From Silanimonas sp. (GTDB taxonomy: Bacteria; Pseudomonadota; Gammaproteobacteria; Xanthomonadales; Xanthomonadaceae): DNA of 64,000 bases. This document shows, one piece after another, positions 1 through 9,439 of this stretch. The translations under genes and the position numbers were made by a program. Where the stretch lies: assembly GCF_027530345.1 (NCBI RefSeq), contig NZ_JAPZQK010000013.1:62001-126000 (forward strand), written 5' to 3'. Below the pieces are notes generated by a model. It was not told the origin of the DNA. It searched no databases and saw only the letters and a list, made by a program, of their open reading frames with translations. The first letter of the stretch is position 1, and each line of letters opens with the position of its first letter.

Positions 1-213
1 CACCTTGACGGTGTCGCCGACGCTGACTTCCAGCTCGCCGGCTTCGTTACGGAACTGTTCGATCGGGACGATGCCCTCGGACTTCAGGCCGGCGTTCACG
101 ACGACGACGTCGTTGCGGATCTCGACGACGACGCCCGACACGATGGCGCCCGGCTTCAGCTTGTTGAGCGCGGTCTGGCTCTGTTCGAACAGTTCGGCAA
201 ATGATTCAGTCAT
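1..213 (-). CDS. rpsA: 30S ribosomal protein S1, N-terminal part (cut by window edge)
   Basis: Only the first 71 residues are in the window; the rest lies beyond position 1. The reading frame starts at the ATG complementing 211-213 and begins [12 protein letters not shown], followed by [13 protein letters not shown] and [11 protein letters not shown], which is the first S1 OB-fold of bacterial RpsA. RpsA binds mRNA on the 30S subunit and promotes initiation on structured leaders. It follows cmk on the same strand with a 163-nt gap, the usual cmk-rpsA order, and that gap probably carries its own promoter and autoregulatory leader. The ORF track misses this gene because it is open at the edge. 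Confidence 0.95.
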   Translation of the reverse strand, partial: MTESFAELFEQSQTALNKLKPGAIVSGVVVEIRNDVVVVNAGLKSEGIVPIEQFRNEAGELEVSVGDTVKV

Positions 214-376
214 TGGAGTTTCTCTGGTTGGACATCAGGCTTTCGTCCGCATTCCTGCGCGACGCGCCCACCTGCAATGCATCTTGCGATGCGTGGGAAA
301 ACCGGCGTGCGGGATGCGCGCCGGAGCGGTTCTTCGGTACGTGGTCCCGGCGGACGATGCGCGCCGTCGTGGGCCC

Positions 377-1105
377 TCAGGGCCGTCGCATCGATTCGGG
401 AACGAGCGCCAGGACGTGCTGGACCACCTCGCCGATCGACCGACCGGTGGAATCCAGGAAAAGCGCATCGGATGCGGGTTTCAGGGGCGCCACCGCACGG
501 CTGGCATCGCGTTCGTCGCGAGCCGAGATTTCGTGCAGAAGACTGTCGAAATTAACAGAAACTCCCTTTTCCTTCAACTGCTTATGCCGCCGATGGGCGC
601 GCTCTTCGGCGCTGGCGGTCAGGAAGACCTTGAAGGGGGCGTCCGGGAAGATGACCGTCCCCATGTCGCGACCATCGGCCACAAGACCCGGATCGGCGCG
701 GAAACTGCACTGAAGATCGGTCAACGTGCTGCGAACAGGCGGGTGAGCAGCGATCGCGGAGGCCGCGGCACCGGCGGTTTCCATGCGCAGCTGGTGGGTT
801 GCGTCCTTGCCGTTCACCCAGACCTTGGGCTCGCCCTCACCGTCGCCATCGAAGCGGATAACGGTCCGCGATGCGCAAGCGGCCACGGCTTCGGCGTCCG
901 AGAGGTCGATCTGCTCCCAGGCGGCGGCCAGGCCAACCGCGCGATAGAGCGCGCCGGAATCGAGGTAATGCCAGCCGAGCGCATGGGCAACCATGCGGCT
1001 GACGGTGCCCTTGCCCGAACCCGACGGCCCGTCGATGGTGAGGACGGGCGCGGGAGCGCCGGCGGCGGTGGCCGGATCGCGGCCGCGGGAGGTCGAAGGA
1101 CTCAT
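377..1105 (-). CDS. cmk: Cytidylate kinase
   Basis: The 242-residue protein phosphorylates CMP and dCMP with ATP. The P-loop GPSGSGKGT lies near residue 25, followed by [14 protein letters not shown] and [11 protein letters not shown], all typical of Cmk. The ORF in the track extends 44 codons upstream into aroA in low-complexity Arg/Ser sequence, so I chose the ATG at 1103-1105, giving a 13-nt gap after the aroA stop. Length is normal for bacterial Cmk (about 225-240). It sits between aroA and rpsA, the conserved gammaproteobacterial order, and is probably cotranscribed with aroA. Confidence 0.95.
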   Translation of the reverse strand: MSPSTSRGRDPATAAGAPAPVLTIDGPSGSGKGTVSRMVAHALGWHYLDSGALYRAVGLAAAWEQIDLSDAEAVAACASRTVIRFDGDGEGEPKVWVNGKDATHQLRMETAGAAASAIAAHPPVRSTLTDLQCSFRADPGLVADGRDMGTVIFPDAPFKVFLTASAEERAHRRHKQLKEKGVSVNFDSLLHEISARDERDASRAVAPLKPASDALFLDSTGRSIGEVVQHVLALVPESMRRP

Positions 1106-1118
1106 GCGGGGCGGCAGT

Positions 1119-2477
1119 CTACGCGAGTCGCAGCCCGAACCCGACCCCGCGCGCCAGCGCATCGAAGCCCGGGAAGGAGGTCGCGACGTTCGCGACATCA
1201 TCGATGACGACGTCGCCCTCGGTGCACTGGGCCGCAATAGCCAGGCTCATCGCGATGCGGTGGTCGCCTCGGCTGTCGGCCCGACCGCCGCGGAGTCGCC
1301 CGGATCGCGACTCGCTGGGCGTGGCAGCGGCATTCGCAGTGAAGCCGCTGCCGGTGATCACGGAACCGTCAGGCGTCTCGTCAATGACCGCGCCGAGGGC
1401 ACGAAGGCCTGCGGCCATCACTGCGATGCGATCGGACTCCTTCACCCGAAGCTCGGCCGCGCCGCTGACGACGGTCGTGCCTTCGGCGAGCGCAGCGGCC
1501 GTGAACAGGGCCGGGAACTCGTCGATCATGTCGGGAACCAGCGCTTCCGGGATGGCCGCACCACGAAGGCGGGCGGCCCGGACCTCGATGTCGGCGACCG
1601 GCTCGCCACCCTGCTCGCCCGCTGCACGAACCACCAGATCCGCCCCCATCAGGCGCAGCGCCTCGAGGAGCCCCGTGCGTCGCGGATTCACCCCCACCCG
1701 CTCAAGTACCAGGTGCGAGCCGGGAATGACACTGGCGGCCACCAGGAAGAACGCGGCGGAACTGAAGTCAGCCGGGACATCGACCGACGTGGCCCTCAAG
1801 GTCCGACCAGGGCGCAAGGTGGCGATGCCCGGTGCGAAATCGATGTCGGCCCCGAAGGCGGAGAGCATCCGCTCGGTGTAGTCGCGGGTCGGGTGCGGCT
1901 CGCGGACCGTGGTCGGGCCCTCGGCGTAAAGGCCGGAGAGAAGGATCGCGGACTTCACCTGCGCGCTGGCGACAGGGCATTCATAATCAATGCCTTGCAA
2001 CACATTCTTCGCGCGAATTCGCAGCGGCGGCAGGCCGCCTTCGCTGTCGATCCGCGCGCCCATCCGCGCCAAAGGTTCGATGACCCGGCGCATCGGCCGC
2101 TTGCTCAGGGAGGCGTCGCCGACCAGCGTGCTCTCGAAGGCCTGCCCGGCCAGCAGGCCGGCCAGCAGGCGCATGCCGGTACCCGCGTTGCCGCAGTCCA
2201 GGGGCCCCTCGGCGGCCCGGAGGCCGTGCAGCCCGACGCCATGGACGATGCGCTCCCCCTTGGCCAGCACCTCGATCCGCACGCCGAGGCGCTGCAGGAT
2301 CGCGGCCGTTGCGATCGTGTCCTCGCCTTCGAGGAAGCCGGTGACGCGGGTGGTGCCCTCTGCCAGCGCGCCAAGCATCACCGAGCGGTGCGAGACCGAC
2401 TTGTCCCCGGGGACGCGGAGCCGCCCGGTCAGCGGACGGCCCGCGGCAGCGATCCACGTCGCGCTGCCGCCGCTCAT
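1119..2477 (-). CDS. aroA: 3-phosphoshikimate 1-carboxyvinyltransferase (EPSP synthase)
   Basis: Sixth enzyme of the shikimate pathway, joining shikimate-3-phosphate and phosphoenolpyruvate; 452 residues. The N-terminal GDKSVSHR, the [14 protein letters not shown] stretch near residue 95 and LRVKESDRI near residue 348 are the two-domain inside-out barrel signatures. The GDKSVSHR and [10 protein letters not shown] forms look like class II EPSP synthases rather than the class I type of enteric bacteria. The ATG overlaps the hisC stop by 4 nt (ATGA), implying translational coupling inside the serC-pheA-hisC-aroA-cmk operon. Confidence 0.96.
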   Translation of the reverse strand: MSGGSATWIAAAGRPLTGRLRVPGDKSVSHRSVMLGALAEGTTRVTGFLEGEDTIATAAILQRLGVRIEVLAKGERIVHGVGLHGLRAAEGPLDCGNAGTGMRLLAGLLAGQAFESTLVGDASLSKRPMRRVIEPLARMGARIDSEGGLPPLRIRAKNVLQGIDYECPVASAQVKSAILLSGLYAEGPTTVREPHPTRDYTERMLSAFGADIDFAPGIATLRPGRTLRATSVDVPADFSSAAFFLVAASVIPGSHLVLERVGVNPRRTGLLEALRLMGADLVVRAAGEQGGEPVADIEVRAARLRGAAIPEALVPDMIDEFPALFTAAALAEGTTVVSGAAELRVKESDRIAVMAAGLRALGAVIDETPDGSVITGSGFTANAAATPSESRSGRLRGGRADSRGDHRIAMSLAIAAQCTEGDVVIDDVANVATSFPGFDALARGVGFGLRLA

Positions 2478-3676
2478 GCGGAAGCCCCGACGCCAGGCGC
2501 CGACAGTCCGGCTTCGGCCATCACGGCATCAAGCGCCTTCAAGAGCCGGGCGTTCTGCTCGACCTTGCCCACCGTAATACGAAGGCACTGCGGCAGGCCG
2601 TAGCCCCGCATGGGCCGGACCACGATGTCGCGTGCGAGCAGGCCTCGGTCGATGGCGACGGCGGTCTCCGGCGTGCCGAAGTCGACCAGCAGGAAGTTGG
2701 TCTGCGACGGGTGGACGAACCAACCACGCGCCTTCAACTCGATGGCCAAGGCCTCGCGGTTGCCGGCCGTCTCGTGCAGCACGGTGGCGATGTGCGCCTC
2801 GTCCTTCAACGCCGCGGCCGCGGCCGCAAGGCCGGGGCTGTTGACGTTGAAGCTCTCCCGGACGCGCTCCATGACGGCCACGACGCCGGGGTCGGCCACC
2901 AGCACACCAACGCGCAGCGCGGCGAGACCGTGCAGCTTCGAGAAGGTGCGCGTCACCAATAGATTCGGATACTTAAGAAGTAAACTTAAAGCGGATTCGC
3001 ATCCAGGCTGGTCAAGGAACTCCCCGTAAGCCTCGTCGAGCACCACCAGCGTGTCCGGGCCGGCCGCCTGCAGCAGGCGTTCGATCTGGGCCGACGTGAG
3101 CCATGTGCCGGTCGGGTTGTTCGGGTTGGCCAGCATCACCAGGCCGTGGGCTGGCGTCAGGGCGGCGATCATCGCGTCGATGTCGTGGCCGCGCGGCTGG
3201 GTCGAGTGGTCCTTGGGCAGGGCCTCGACCACATCGAGACGGGCGTTGGCGGCTTGCGCGGCCAGCGGGTAGACGGCGAAGCAGTAGCGCGAGACCAGTA
3301 CCGGGCGCTCCGGTCCGGCGAAGACCTGCGCCACCTGCATCAGCAGCTCATGGGTGCCGTTGCCGAGCAGCAGCTGCTCGCGCGGAACCCCGAAGGCCTC
3401 CGCCAGCGCGTGCTTGAGCACGCCGCCGCGCGGGTCCGGGTAGAGCTCGAGCGTATCGAGCTCGGAGCGCAGTGCGGCCATGGCCAGCAGACTGGCGCCC
3501 CAGGCGCTCTCGTTGCCGCCGAGTTCGAGCAACCCGTGCTCACCGGCCTTGTTCCGCAGGGCCACGATGTCATGGCCGGGGTCATAGCTGGCGAGGCCTC
3601 GGATGCCCGGGCTGGCCAGCGCGCTGAAGTCGCGGGCCGGCGCAGGGGCGCCGGCGTCCGTCGGGACGCCCGCCAT
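2474..3676 (-). CDS. hisC: Histidinol-phosphate aminotransferase family enzyme
   Basis: PLP-dependent class I/II aminotransferase of 400 residues. NPNNPTG near residue 185 and the Schiff-base lysine in RTFSKLHGLAALRVG near residue 245 are clear. Such HisC2-type enzymes transaminate histidinol phosphate or aromatic 2-oxo acids. Its place between pheA (makes phenylpyruvate) and aroA suggests a role in Phe/Tyr formation. The first 30 residues are Ala/Pro-rich and may be partly untranslated. The ATG overlaps the pheA stop by one base (TGATG). Confidence 0.9.
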   Translation of the reverse strand: MAGVPTDAGAPAPARDFSALASPGIRGLASYDPGHDIVALRNKAGEHGLLELGGNESAWGASLLAMAALRSELDTLELYPDPRGGVLKHALAEAFGVPREQLLLGNGTHELLMQVAQVFAGPERPVLVSRYCFAVYPLAAQAANARLDVVEALPKDHSTQPRGHDIDAMIAALTPAHGLVMLANPNNPTGTWLTSAQIERLLQAAGPDTLVVLDEAYGEFLDQPGCESALSLLLKYPNLLVTRTFSKLHGLAALRVGVLVADPGVVAVMERVRESFNVNSPGLAAAAAALKDEAHIATVLHETAGNREALAIELKARGWFVHPSQTNFLLVDFGTPETAVAIDRGLLARDIVVRPMRGYGLPQCLRITVGKVEQNARLLKALDAVMAEAGLSAPGVGASA

Positions 3677-4794
3677 CAGAGCACCGCCACCGGGTAGCTG
3701 CCCAGGATCTTCACGGTCGAAGCGAACGCCCCGAGCTGCTGCAGTGCTGCCTGCATCTCCGGCTGGTCCACGTGGCCCGAGACGTCGATGAAGAAGGCGT
3801 ACTCCCAGCGCCGGGTGTGCGCCGGGCGGGACTCGATGCGGTTCAGCGACAGGCCGACGTCGGCGAAGGGCTTGAGGATGCCGAACAGCGCGCCCGGCTG
3901 GTCGTTGACGAAAACCAGCAGCGAGGTGCGGTCATGGCCACAAGTCGGGAGCAGTTCGCGGCCGAGCACGAGGAAGCGCGTGGTGTTGTCGGCGCGGTCG
4001 TTGGCCGGGCCAGCGATCGTCTTCAGGCCATACACGTGGCCCGCCGACTCGCCCGCCAGCGCAGCCGCATCATCGGCATTGCGGGCGCGGCGGGCCGCGT
4101 CGGCATTGCTCGGCGTCGGTACCAGTTCGGCCTTCGGGAGATTCGCGCGCAGCCACGCCTTGCACTGGGCCAGCGATTGCGGGTGCGCGTAAACGCGCTC
4201 GATGTCCTCGATGCGGCCGGTGCGCCCCAGAAGGTACTGGTGGATGCCCAGCTCGACCTCGCCGCAGATCTTCAGCGAGGAGGTCAGGAACATGTCCAGC
4301 GTCGACTGGATCGTGCCCTGCCCCGAGTTCTCGACCGGCACCACGCCGAAATCGGCATTGCCGGCGTCGACCTCCTGGAACACTTCCTCGATGCTGGCGA
4401 GCGGCAGGCCCTTGGCCGAATGGCCGAAGTGCTTGTGCACGGCCTGCTGCGAAAAAGTGCCTTCCGGGCCGAGGTAGCCGACTTTCAGCGGCTCCTGCTG
4501 GGCCAGGCAGGCCGACATGATTTCGCGGAAGAGGCGCACCAGCACCTCGTCCGCCAGCGGCCCCTCGTTGCGGTCGACGACGCGGCGCAACACCTGCGCC
4601 TCGCGCTCGGGGCGGTAGTAGTCGACGGCGGCCTTCAGCGGGCCCTTGGCCCGACCGACCTGCTGCGCCCAGCGGGCGCGCTCGGCGATCAGCTGCTGGA
4701 TGGTCTCGTCGATCCCGTCGATGCGGGCCCGGACCTGGCCGAGGTCGAGCGGCACACCGCCCTCCCCGGCCGTCGTTTGCGGTTCGTCAGCCAT
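3676..4794 (-). CDS. pheA: Bifunctional chorismate mutase / prephenate dehydratase (P-protein)
   Basis: Converts chorismate to prephenate and then phenylpyruvate. Domains in order: AroQ-type chorismate mutase (about 15-100, with RIDGIDETIQQLIAERA), prephenate dehydratase (about 105-285, GYLGPEGTFSQQA and DNTTRFLVLG) and an ACT domain (about 295-372). GALF and ESRP in the ACT domain are the two phenylalanine-binding segments, so feedback inhibition by Phe is expected. The ATG lies 3 nt after the serC stop. The 372-residue length is normal for a P-protein. Confidence 0.97.
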   Translation of the reverse strand: MADEPQTTAGEGGVPLDLGQVRARIDGIDETIQQLIAERARWAQQVGRAKGPLKAAVDYYRPEREAQVLRRVVDRNEGPLADEVLVRLFREIMSACLAQQEPLKVGYLGPEGTFSQQAVHKHFGHSAKGLPLASIEEVFQEVDAGNADFGVVPVENSGQGTIQSTLDMFLTSSLKICGEVELGIHQYLLGRTGRIEDIERVYAHPQSLAQCKAWLRANLPKAELVPTPSNADAARRARNADDAAALAGESAGHVYGLKTIAGPANDRADNTTRFLVLGRELLPTCGHDRTSLLVFVNDQPGALFGILKPFADVGLSLNRIESRPAHTRRWEYAFFIDVSGHVDQPEMQAALQQLGAFASTVKILGSYPVAVL

Positions 4795-4797
4795 GGC

Positions 4798-5883
4798 TCA
4801 CCCGTGCCGCTTGGCGAAGTCGCCCATGAAGTCGACCAGGGCGGCCACGGCCTCGTACGGCAGCGCGTTGTAGATCGAGGCGCGCATGCCACCGAGGTCG
4901 CGATGGCCCTTCAGCGCCAGCAGGCCGGCAGCCTCCGATTCCTTCAGGAAGGCAGCGTCGAGCGCGGCGTCCTTCAGCATGAAGGGCACATTCATCAGCG
5001 AGCGCGCGTCCAGCGCCACCGGGTTGCGGTAGAAGCCGCCGCTGCCGTCGATGGCGGTGTACAGGGCTTCGGCCTTGCGGCGGTTGTTGGCTTCGAAGGT
5101 GGCGAGGCCTCCCTGCTCCAGCATCCACTCGAAGACGAGGCCGGCGAGGTACCAGCTGAACGTCGGCGGCGTGTTGAGCATCGAGCCCTGCGCCGCGTGC
5201 TCCTTGTAGCTGAGGATCTTCGCGCGCGGCTGGCCGGCCCGCTCCAGCAGGTCCTTGCGGACCACCATCACCACGAGGCCCGAGGGCCCGATGTTTTTCT
5301 GAGCGCCGGCGTAGATGACGCCGTACTTCGAAACATCGATCGGGCGCGACAGGATCGACGAGCTGAAATCGGCCACCAGCGGCACGCCGCCGGTGTCGAT
5401 GGCATCGGCGAACTCGACGCCATGGATCGTCTCGTTGGCCACGAGATGCACGTAGGCGGCCGACGGATCGATCGCATAGCTGCCCGGCGCCGGCAACGTG
5501 GTGTACGTCGACGCAGCGGTATCGGCGATGACGCTCACGGCTGCATGGGGCTTGGCCTCGCTGGCGGCCTTCTTGCTCCAGGCGCCGGTGACGAGGTAAT
5601 CGGCACGCTGGCCGGCGGCGGCCAGGTTCATCGGCAGCAGGGCGAAGTGCGTGGTCGCGCCGCCCTGCAGGAACAGCACGGCGTAGTCGTCGGGGACGCC
5701 CATAAGCGCGCGGAGGTCAGCCTCGGCCTTCTCGGCGAGGGCGATGAACGCCTTGCCGCGGTGCGACACTTCCATCACCGAGGCGCGCTCACCACCCCAC
5801 TCGAGCAGTTCGGCCTGCGCCCGGCGCAGCACCGGCTCCGGAAGGACGGCCGGACCGGCACTGAAATTGAATCCCCGCGACAT
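4798..5883 (-). CDS. serC: Phosphoserine aminotransferase
   Basis: Class V PLP aminotransferase converting 3-phosphohydroxypyruvate to phosphoserine (and acting in pyridoxine synthesis). The protein starts MSRGFNFSAGPAVLPEPV, the conserved SerC N-terminus, and the PLP lysine is in YAGAQKNIGPSG near residue 195. I rejected the 36-codon extension in the ORF track: the ATG at 5881-5883 is preceded by a strong GGAGG about 8 nt upstream and yields 361 residues, the family's usual size. First gene of the serC-pheA-hisC-aroA-cmk-rpsA series. Confidence 0.97.
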   Translation of the reverse strand: MSRGFNFSAGPAVLPEPVLRRAQAELLEWGGERASVMEVSHRGKAFIALAEKAEADLRALMGVPDDYAVLFLQGGATTHFALLPMNLAAAGQRADYLVTGAWSKKAASEAKPHAAVSVIADTAASTYTTLPAPGSYAIDPSAAYVHLVANETIHGVEFADAIDTGGVPLVADFSSSILSRPIDVSKYGVIYAGAQKNIGPSGLVVMVVRKDLLERAGQPRAKILSYKEHAAQGSMLNTPPTFSWYLAGLVFEWMLEQGGLATFEANNRRKAEALYTAIDGSGGFYRNPVALDARSLMNVPFMLKDAALDAAFLKESEAAGLLALKGHRDLGGMRASIYNALPYEAVAALVDFMGDFAKRHG

Positions 5884-5923
5884 CACCACACCTCCCATGG
5901 ACGAAAGAACGACGCTAGCACGC

Positions 5924-5940
5924 GTCGACATTCCGTCGAC
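5924..5940. promoter_or_regulatory. Inverted repeat GTCGAC-N5-GTCGAC upstream of serC
   Basis: Two copies of the self-complementary hexamer GTCGAC separated by ATTCC lie about 40 nt upstream of the serC start. The spacing (11 nt centre to centre, about one helical turn) suits a dimeric regulator, but no known operator is recognised. A second small hairpin, ATGCCC-GTTT-GGGCAT, is at 5973-5988, between this element and the stop of the FHA gene, and has no convincing T tract. Confidence 0.25.
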
Positions 5941-6003
5941 AGTAGGCAAGGGAATTAGAGTCGAATCTCGAAATGCCCGTTTGGGCATCAAGCGGCTGCG
6001 GGA

Positions 6004-6858
6004 TCAACCCTTCGGCGCGTAGACGAAGAAGGCCGTCAGGGCGGCGGCCAGCGCGGCCGCGGCGGCGACCAAGAGGTACAGGCCGCTGAGGTCGCGTTTC
6101 GCCACCGGCGTCGCCGGGGCCGGATGCGGCACGTTGATCGATGGCAAGGAGGTCGGCGTCGAGGTGTCGCGGCGCGCCGGCACCGGTGTATCGCCCGCCT
6201 CGCCGCCCTTGCCGAGACCAGGAGCCTCGAGGATGAATCGTTGGTCGCCGAGTTCCAACTGGTCGCCCTGCGCCAGCACCGCGGCCCGGACCGCATGCCC
6301 GTTCACCCGCACCACCGCGGTCGGTGACAGCGTGCGGAGCACCGCCACGCCATCCTCGATGTCGATTTGCGCGTGCCGGTCCTGCAGGCCGGCCCCGTCG
6401 AGGCGGACATCGCTCCCCGCACCACGCCCCAGCACGCGTGGCGACGCCAGCGGCAGCGAGCGGCCGAACCACGCACCGCTGAGGCCCCGCAATGACGCCC
6501 TCGCGACACCGGACGCGAGGCCATCGTCGGGTGCCCGGTGGCGGCTCGGCATCTCGGGGCTTGCGGGTGCCGGCGGCGGCTGGTCCGATTCCACCCGAAC
6601 CTGCACGCCAGCGAGGCACACGAGGTCGCCGGCGCGGAGGAAGGCGATGCGCTTCACGGGCCGGGCGTTGACGATCACCGTGGCTTCCTGCGGCACGGTC
6701 AGCCAGCTGCCGCGCCGGCCGGTCGCGAACACGGCGTGCAAGGGCGAAAGACCCGCGATGGCGACGGTCGTCCCGCCCCCCGCGGCGCTTCCCACGCCGA
6801 CCTGTCCGTGTTCGAGATTGACCGCGGCATGCTCGCCGTTCGGAAACGTCAGTCGCAT
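6004..6858 (-). CDS. Tail-anchored protein with two FHA domains
   Basis: A 284-residue protein. The second FHA domain (about 130-215) is well formed: LGRGAGSDVRLDG, then RHAQIDIEDG and VRVNGHAV match the GR...S...H...N(G) phosphothreonine-binding core. The first (about 1-90; VGVGSAAGGGTTV, LSPLHAVF, VIVNARPV) is diverged. A Pro/Thr-rich linker leads to one C-terminal helix (LYLLVAAAAALAAALTAFFVYA) ending in APKG, so the FHA domains should face the cytoplasm. Start chosen at MRLTFPNGEH with AGGAGG just upstream; the track's extra 58 codons overlap the divergent gene. No kinase or phosphatase partner is adjacent. Confidence 0.8.
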   Translation of the reverse strand: MRLTFPNGEHAAVNLEHGQVGVGSAAGGGTTVAIAGLSPLHAVFATGRRGSWLTVPQEATVIVNARPVKRIAFLRAGDLVCLAGVQVRVESDQPPPAPASPEMPSRHRAPDDGLASGVARASLRGLSGAWFGRSLPLASPRVLGRGAGSDVRLDGAGLQDRHAQIDIEDGVAVLRTLSPTAVVRVNGHAVRAAVLAQGDQLELGDQRFILEAPGLGKGGEAGDTPVPARRDTSTPTSLPSINVPHPAPATPVAKRDLSGLYLLVAAAAALAAALTAFFVYAPKG

Positions 6859-6949
6859 TGGGCCTCCTGCGCGGCGAAAGGTAACACAGGCTTCACGGGC
6901 TGGCCGGCGCGCCACGGCATGGCACAGAATCGCGGGCCAGGAGGGTCCC

Positions 6950-7225
6950 ATGACCGACATCGACATCCGCCGCAGCCATGCGGTTCCGTTGAAGGAAGCG
7001 AAAGCGAAGGTGGAGCGCATCGCCGAACGCATCGCCGAGCGCTTCGACGTGGACTACGGCTGGAAGGGCAACACCCTGCTGTTCACCCGCAGCGGCGTGG
7101 AAGGGCAGATCGCGGTGAGCGCGAAAGAGGTGCACGTCATGGTGCGGCTCGGCTTCCTGCTGTTCGCGCTGAAGGGCTCGATCGAGCGCGAGATCGACCG
7201 CGTGATCGAAGAGCAGTTCCGCTGA
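6950..7225 (+). CDS. Polyhydroxyalkanoic acid system family protein
   Basis: A 91-residue protein not listed at its true start in the ORF track. MTDIDIRRSHAVPLKEAK, the repeated RIAERIAERF, YGWKGNTLLF and SAKEVHVMVRLGFLL fit the small PHA-granule-region family (PF09650). An excellent GGAGGG precedes the ATG at 6950. The family is found beside phasin and PHA genes, and a phasin lies 2.2 kb downstream. Biochemical function is unknown. It is divergent from the FHA gene across a 91-nt gap. Confidence 0.85.
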   Translation: MTDIDIRRSHAVPLKEAKAKVERIAERIAERFDVDYGWKGNTLLFTRSGVEGQIAVSAKEVHVMVRLGFLLFALKGSIEREIDRVIEEQFR

Positions 7226-7247
7226 AGCCGGACTTCGCCGCCACCGC

Positions 7248-7967
7248 CTAGGGGCGGAAGGGATCCGGGTCACCGGCGAACAGGCGGCGGCTGACCTCGC
7301 CTTCGCCGCGCGCCACGCGGTCGAGGAAGCGGTCGGCGCCGTCGAGCTTCGCGAAGGCGTCGAAGCCCCGCTCGAGGAAGCCCTGCAATTCCGAGAGCCC
7401 GGCGGCCCGCGCCGGCAGCCGCGAGGCGCGAAGCAGGCGATGGACGCCGTGGCGCTGCACGGCCGCGTCGAGACTCCGCCCCACCGACACCACCAGCGCG
7501 ATCTGCCGACGGCGCAGACGCGGCTGGCCGGCTTCGCGGTAGACCTCGGCGTAACGCACCGCATCCAGCTTCGACAGTCGACGGCGGTCCATGGCCCGCA
7601 CCATGCGCAGGTCGAGCGCGTGGCTCAGCACATGCAGCTCGATGGCGTCGCGCGCGGCGCGCAGCATGGTTTCCGGCAGCAGGTGGACCATGATCGGCAT
7701 GATCCGGTCGACGTCGCGGTCGCGGCCACTGAAGTCGCGGTCGGCGTAGAGGTCGCTCAGGAAGAACCGCCCAGCCGCGTGCATCTGCGGGTCCGCCAGA
7801 ACGTCTGCGAAGCTGCGCTCCAGCCGCTGCGTCTGCCAGGCGCGCAGCACCGCGAGCCGCGGCGAGGTGTTCTCCTTTCGCACGGGCTGGAACGCTTCCG
7901 CACGCCAGTGTAGGCGGCGCGCGATGGCGGATTTCAGTCGGGCGCGATGGTGGGCGTCGTCGGTCAT
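7248..7967 (-). CDS. Conserved hypothetical protein of the FFLEELY-motif type
   Basis: A soluble, helical, Arg-rich protein of 239 residues with no signal peptide or membrane segment. AGRFFLSDLYADRDFSGRDRD near residue 75 resembles the conserved FFLEELY-containing block of an uncharacterised Xanthomonadaceae family. The second ATG (MTDDAHHRARLK, 7965-7967) is preferred over the upstream start at 7991, though either is possible. It is convergent with the PHA-system gene and divergent from the patatin gene; no function can be assigned. Confidence 0.7.
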   Translation of the reverse strand: MTDDAHHRARLKSAIARRLHWRAEAFQPVRKENTSPRLAVLRAWQTQRLERSFADVLADPQMHAAGRFFLSDLYADRDFSGRDRDVDRIMPIMVHLLPETMLRAARDAIELHVLSHALDLRMVRAMDRRRLSKLDAVRYAEVYREAGQPRLRRRQIALVVSVGRSLDAAVQRHGVHRLLRASRLPARAAGLSELQGFLERGFDAFAKLDGADRFLDRVARGEGEVSRRLFAGDPDPFRP

Positions 7968-8080
7968 GGTGGCGGGCAGCCGTCGGGACACCGATCATGC
8001 GGCGGCCGTGACGCAGGCGCCAGAACGGCACCCCGGGTTCGTGGGTAGAATCGGGGAGTTTCTTCACCGTCTGCGAATCG

Positions 8081-9358
8081 ATGCTCGTCGTCCAGCCTGC
8101 CCAACCCCGAACGCCCAGCCAGGGCCGCATCGGCCTCGCCATCGCCGGTGGCGGCCCGACCGGGGGGATGTACGAGCTCGGCGCCCTTCGTGCGCTCGAC
8201 CGTGCCATCGAGGGCCTGGACCTCACGCGACTCGACTGCTACGTCGGCGTGAGTTCCGGCGCCTTCATCGCCGCCGGCCTCGCGAACCGCCTCAGCACCG
8301 AGGAGATGTGCCGGATCTTCCTCACCGGCGACGCCGACGTCCACTTCAGGCCGGAGATGTTCCTGAAACCGGCCATCGGCGAGTACCTGCGCCGGGCGGC
8401 CAGCGCACCGAGCCTGCTGTTGAACTGGGCCCGTGAGTCGCTCGCCGACCCCGCCAACGCCTCGCTGGGCGAACTGCTGACGCGGATGGGCGGCGTTATC
8501 CCGAATGGCCTCTTCGACAACACCGATGTCGAGACCTTCCTGCGCCGCCTGTTCACGACCCAAGGGCGCAGCAACGACTTCCGCGAACTCGACCGCCCGC
8601 TCTACGTGGTCGCCGTCGACCTCGACAGCGGCAAAGCCGTGCGCTTCGGTTCGCGCGACTGGGACGACGTTCCGATCTCGCGCGCCGTGCAGGCCAGCGC
8701 CGCCCTGCCCGGCCTGTACCCGCCGGTCTGCATCCGCGACCACCACTTCGTGGACGGTGCCCTGCGGCGCACGATGCACGCCTCGGTGGCGCTCGACAAA
8801 GGCATCGACCTGCTGCTGGGCGTGAACCCCTTCGTTCCGTTCAACGCCAGCCGCGGCGGCAAGCGTCCCGCCGGCCTCGACCGCCTCGCCGAAGGCGGCC
8901 TGCCGGTCGTGCTGTCGCAGACCTTCCGCACCTTGCTGCAGTCGCGCGTGCAGGTCGGGCTCGAGAAGTACGCCCGCCAGTACCCGGACACCGACCAGGT
9001 CGTCATGGAGCCGGACGAGGACGATGGCGAGATGTTCTTCACCAGCGTCTTCAGCTACGACAACCGCGTGAAGGTTTGTGAGTACGCCTTCCGCGCCACG
9101 CTGAAAGACCTGCGCGAGCGCCGTGAGCAGTTGGGGCCGATGTTCGCCCGCCACGGCTTGCGGTTGCGCGACGAGATCCTCGATGCGCGCCACCTGTCGA
9201 TCCTGGATGGCGTCGGGCGCCGTCGCCCGCAAACCGAAACCACGGCCCGGCTGCGTCGCTCGCTCGACGACGTCGAGGCCATGCTGCAGCGCGAGGCGGC
9301 CCCGGCGAAGCGGGCCACCACGCGGCGGCGCGCCAGTTCGCGCAAGGCGCGTCCCTGA
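8081..9358 (+). CDS. Patatin-like phospholipase family protein
   Basis: 425-residue lipid acyl hydrolase. The oxyanion-hole loop AIAGGGPTGGMYELG (near residue 25), the nucleophile elbow GVSSG (near residue 55) and the dyad aspartate in HHFVDGALR (near residue 225) form the complete patatin Ser-Asp catalytic set. The C-terminus ends in a basic Arg/Ala tail (KRATTRRRASSRKARP). Its position between a PHA-system gene and a phasin suggests action on membrane lipid or storage-granule surfaces, but the substrate cannot be read from sequence. Confidence 0.9.
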   Translation: MLVVQPAQPRTPSQGRIGLAIAGGGPTGGMYELGALRALDRAIEGLDLTRLDCYVGVSSGAFIAAGLANRLSTEEMCRIFLTGDADVHFRPEMFLKPAIGEYLRRAASAPSLLLNWARESLADPANASLGELLTRMGGVIPNGLFDNTDVETFLRRLFTTQGRSNDFRELDRPLYVVAVDLDSGKAVRFGSRDWDDVPISRAVQASAALPGLYPPVCIRDHHFVDGALRRTMHASVALDKGIDLLLGVNPFVPFNASRGGKRPAGLDRLAEGGLPVVLSQTFRTLLQSRVQVGLEKYARQYPDTDQVVMEPDEDDGEMFFTSVFSYDNRVKVCEYAFRATLKDLRERREQLGPMFARHGLRLRDEILDARHLSILDGVGRRRPQTETTARLRRSLDDVEAMLQREAAPAKRATTRRRASSRKARP

Positions 9359-9439
9359 GCGCAGCTCTGGTGTGAATGCTCTAGGCACGCTCCCGAGACT
9401 GCGAGCACATCACGCTCACCCAAGGTGCAGGAAAGGCTC

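Noticed and set aside
3772-5958. 728-residue plus-strand ORF over pheA and serC
   Set aside because: Shadow of two well-supported minus-strand genes; low-complexity Arg/Gly/Glu composition.
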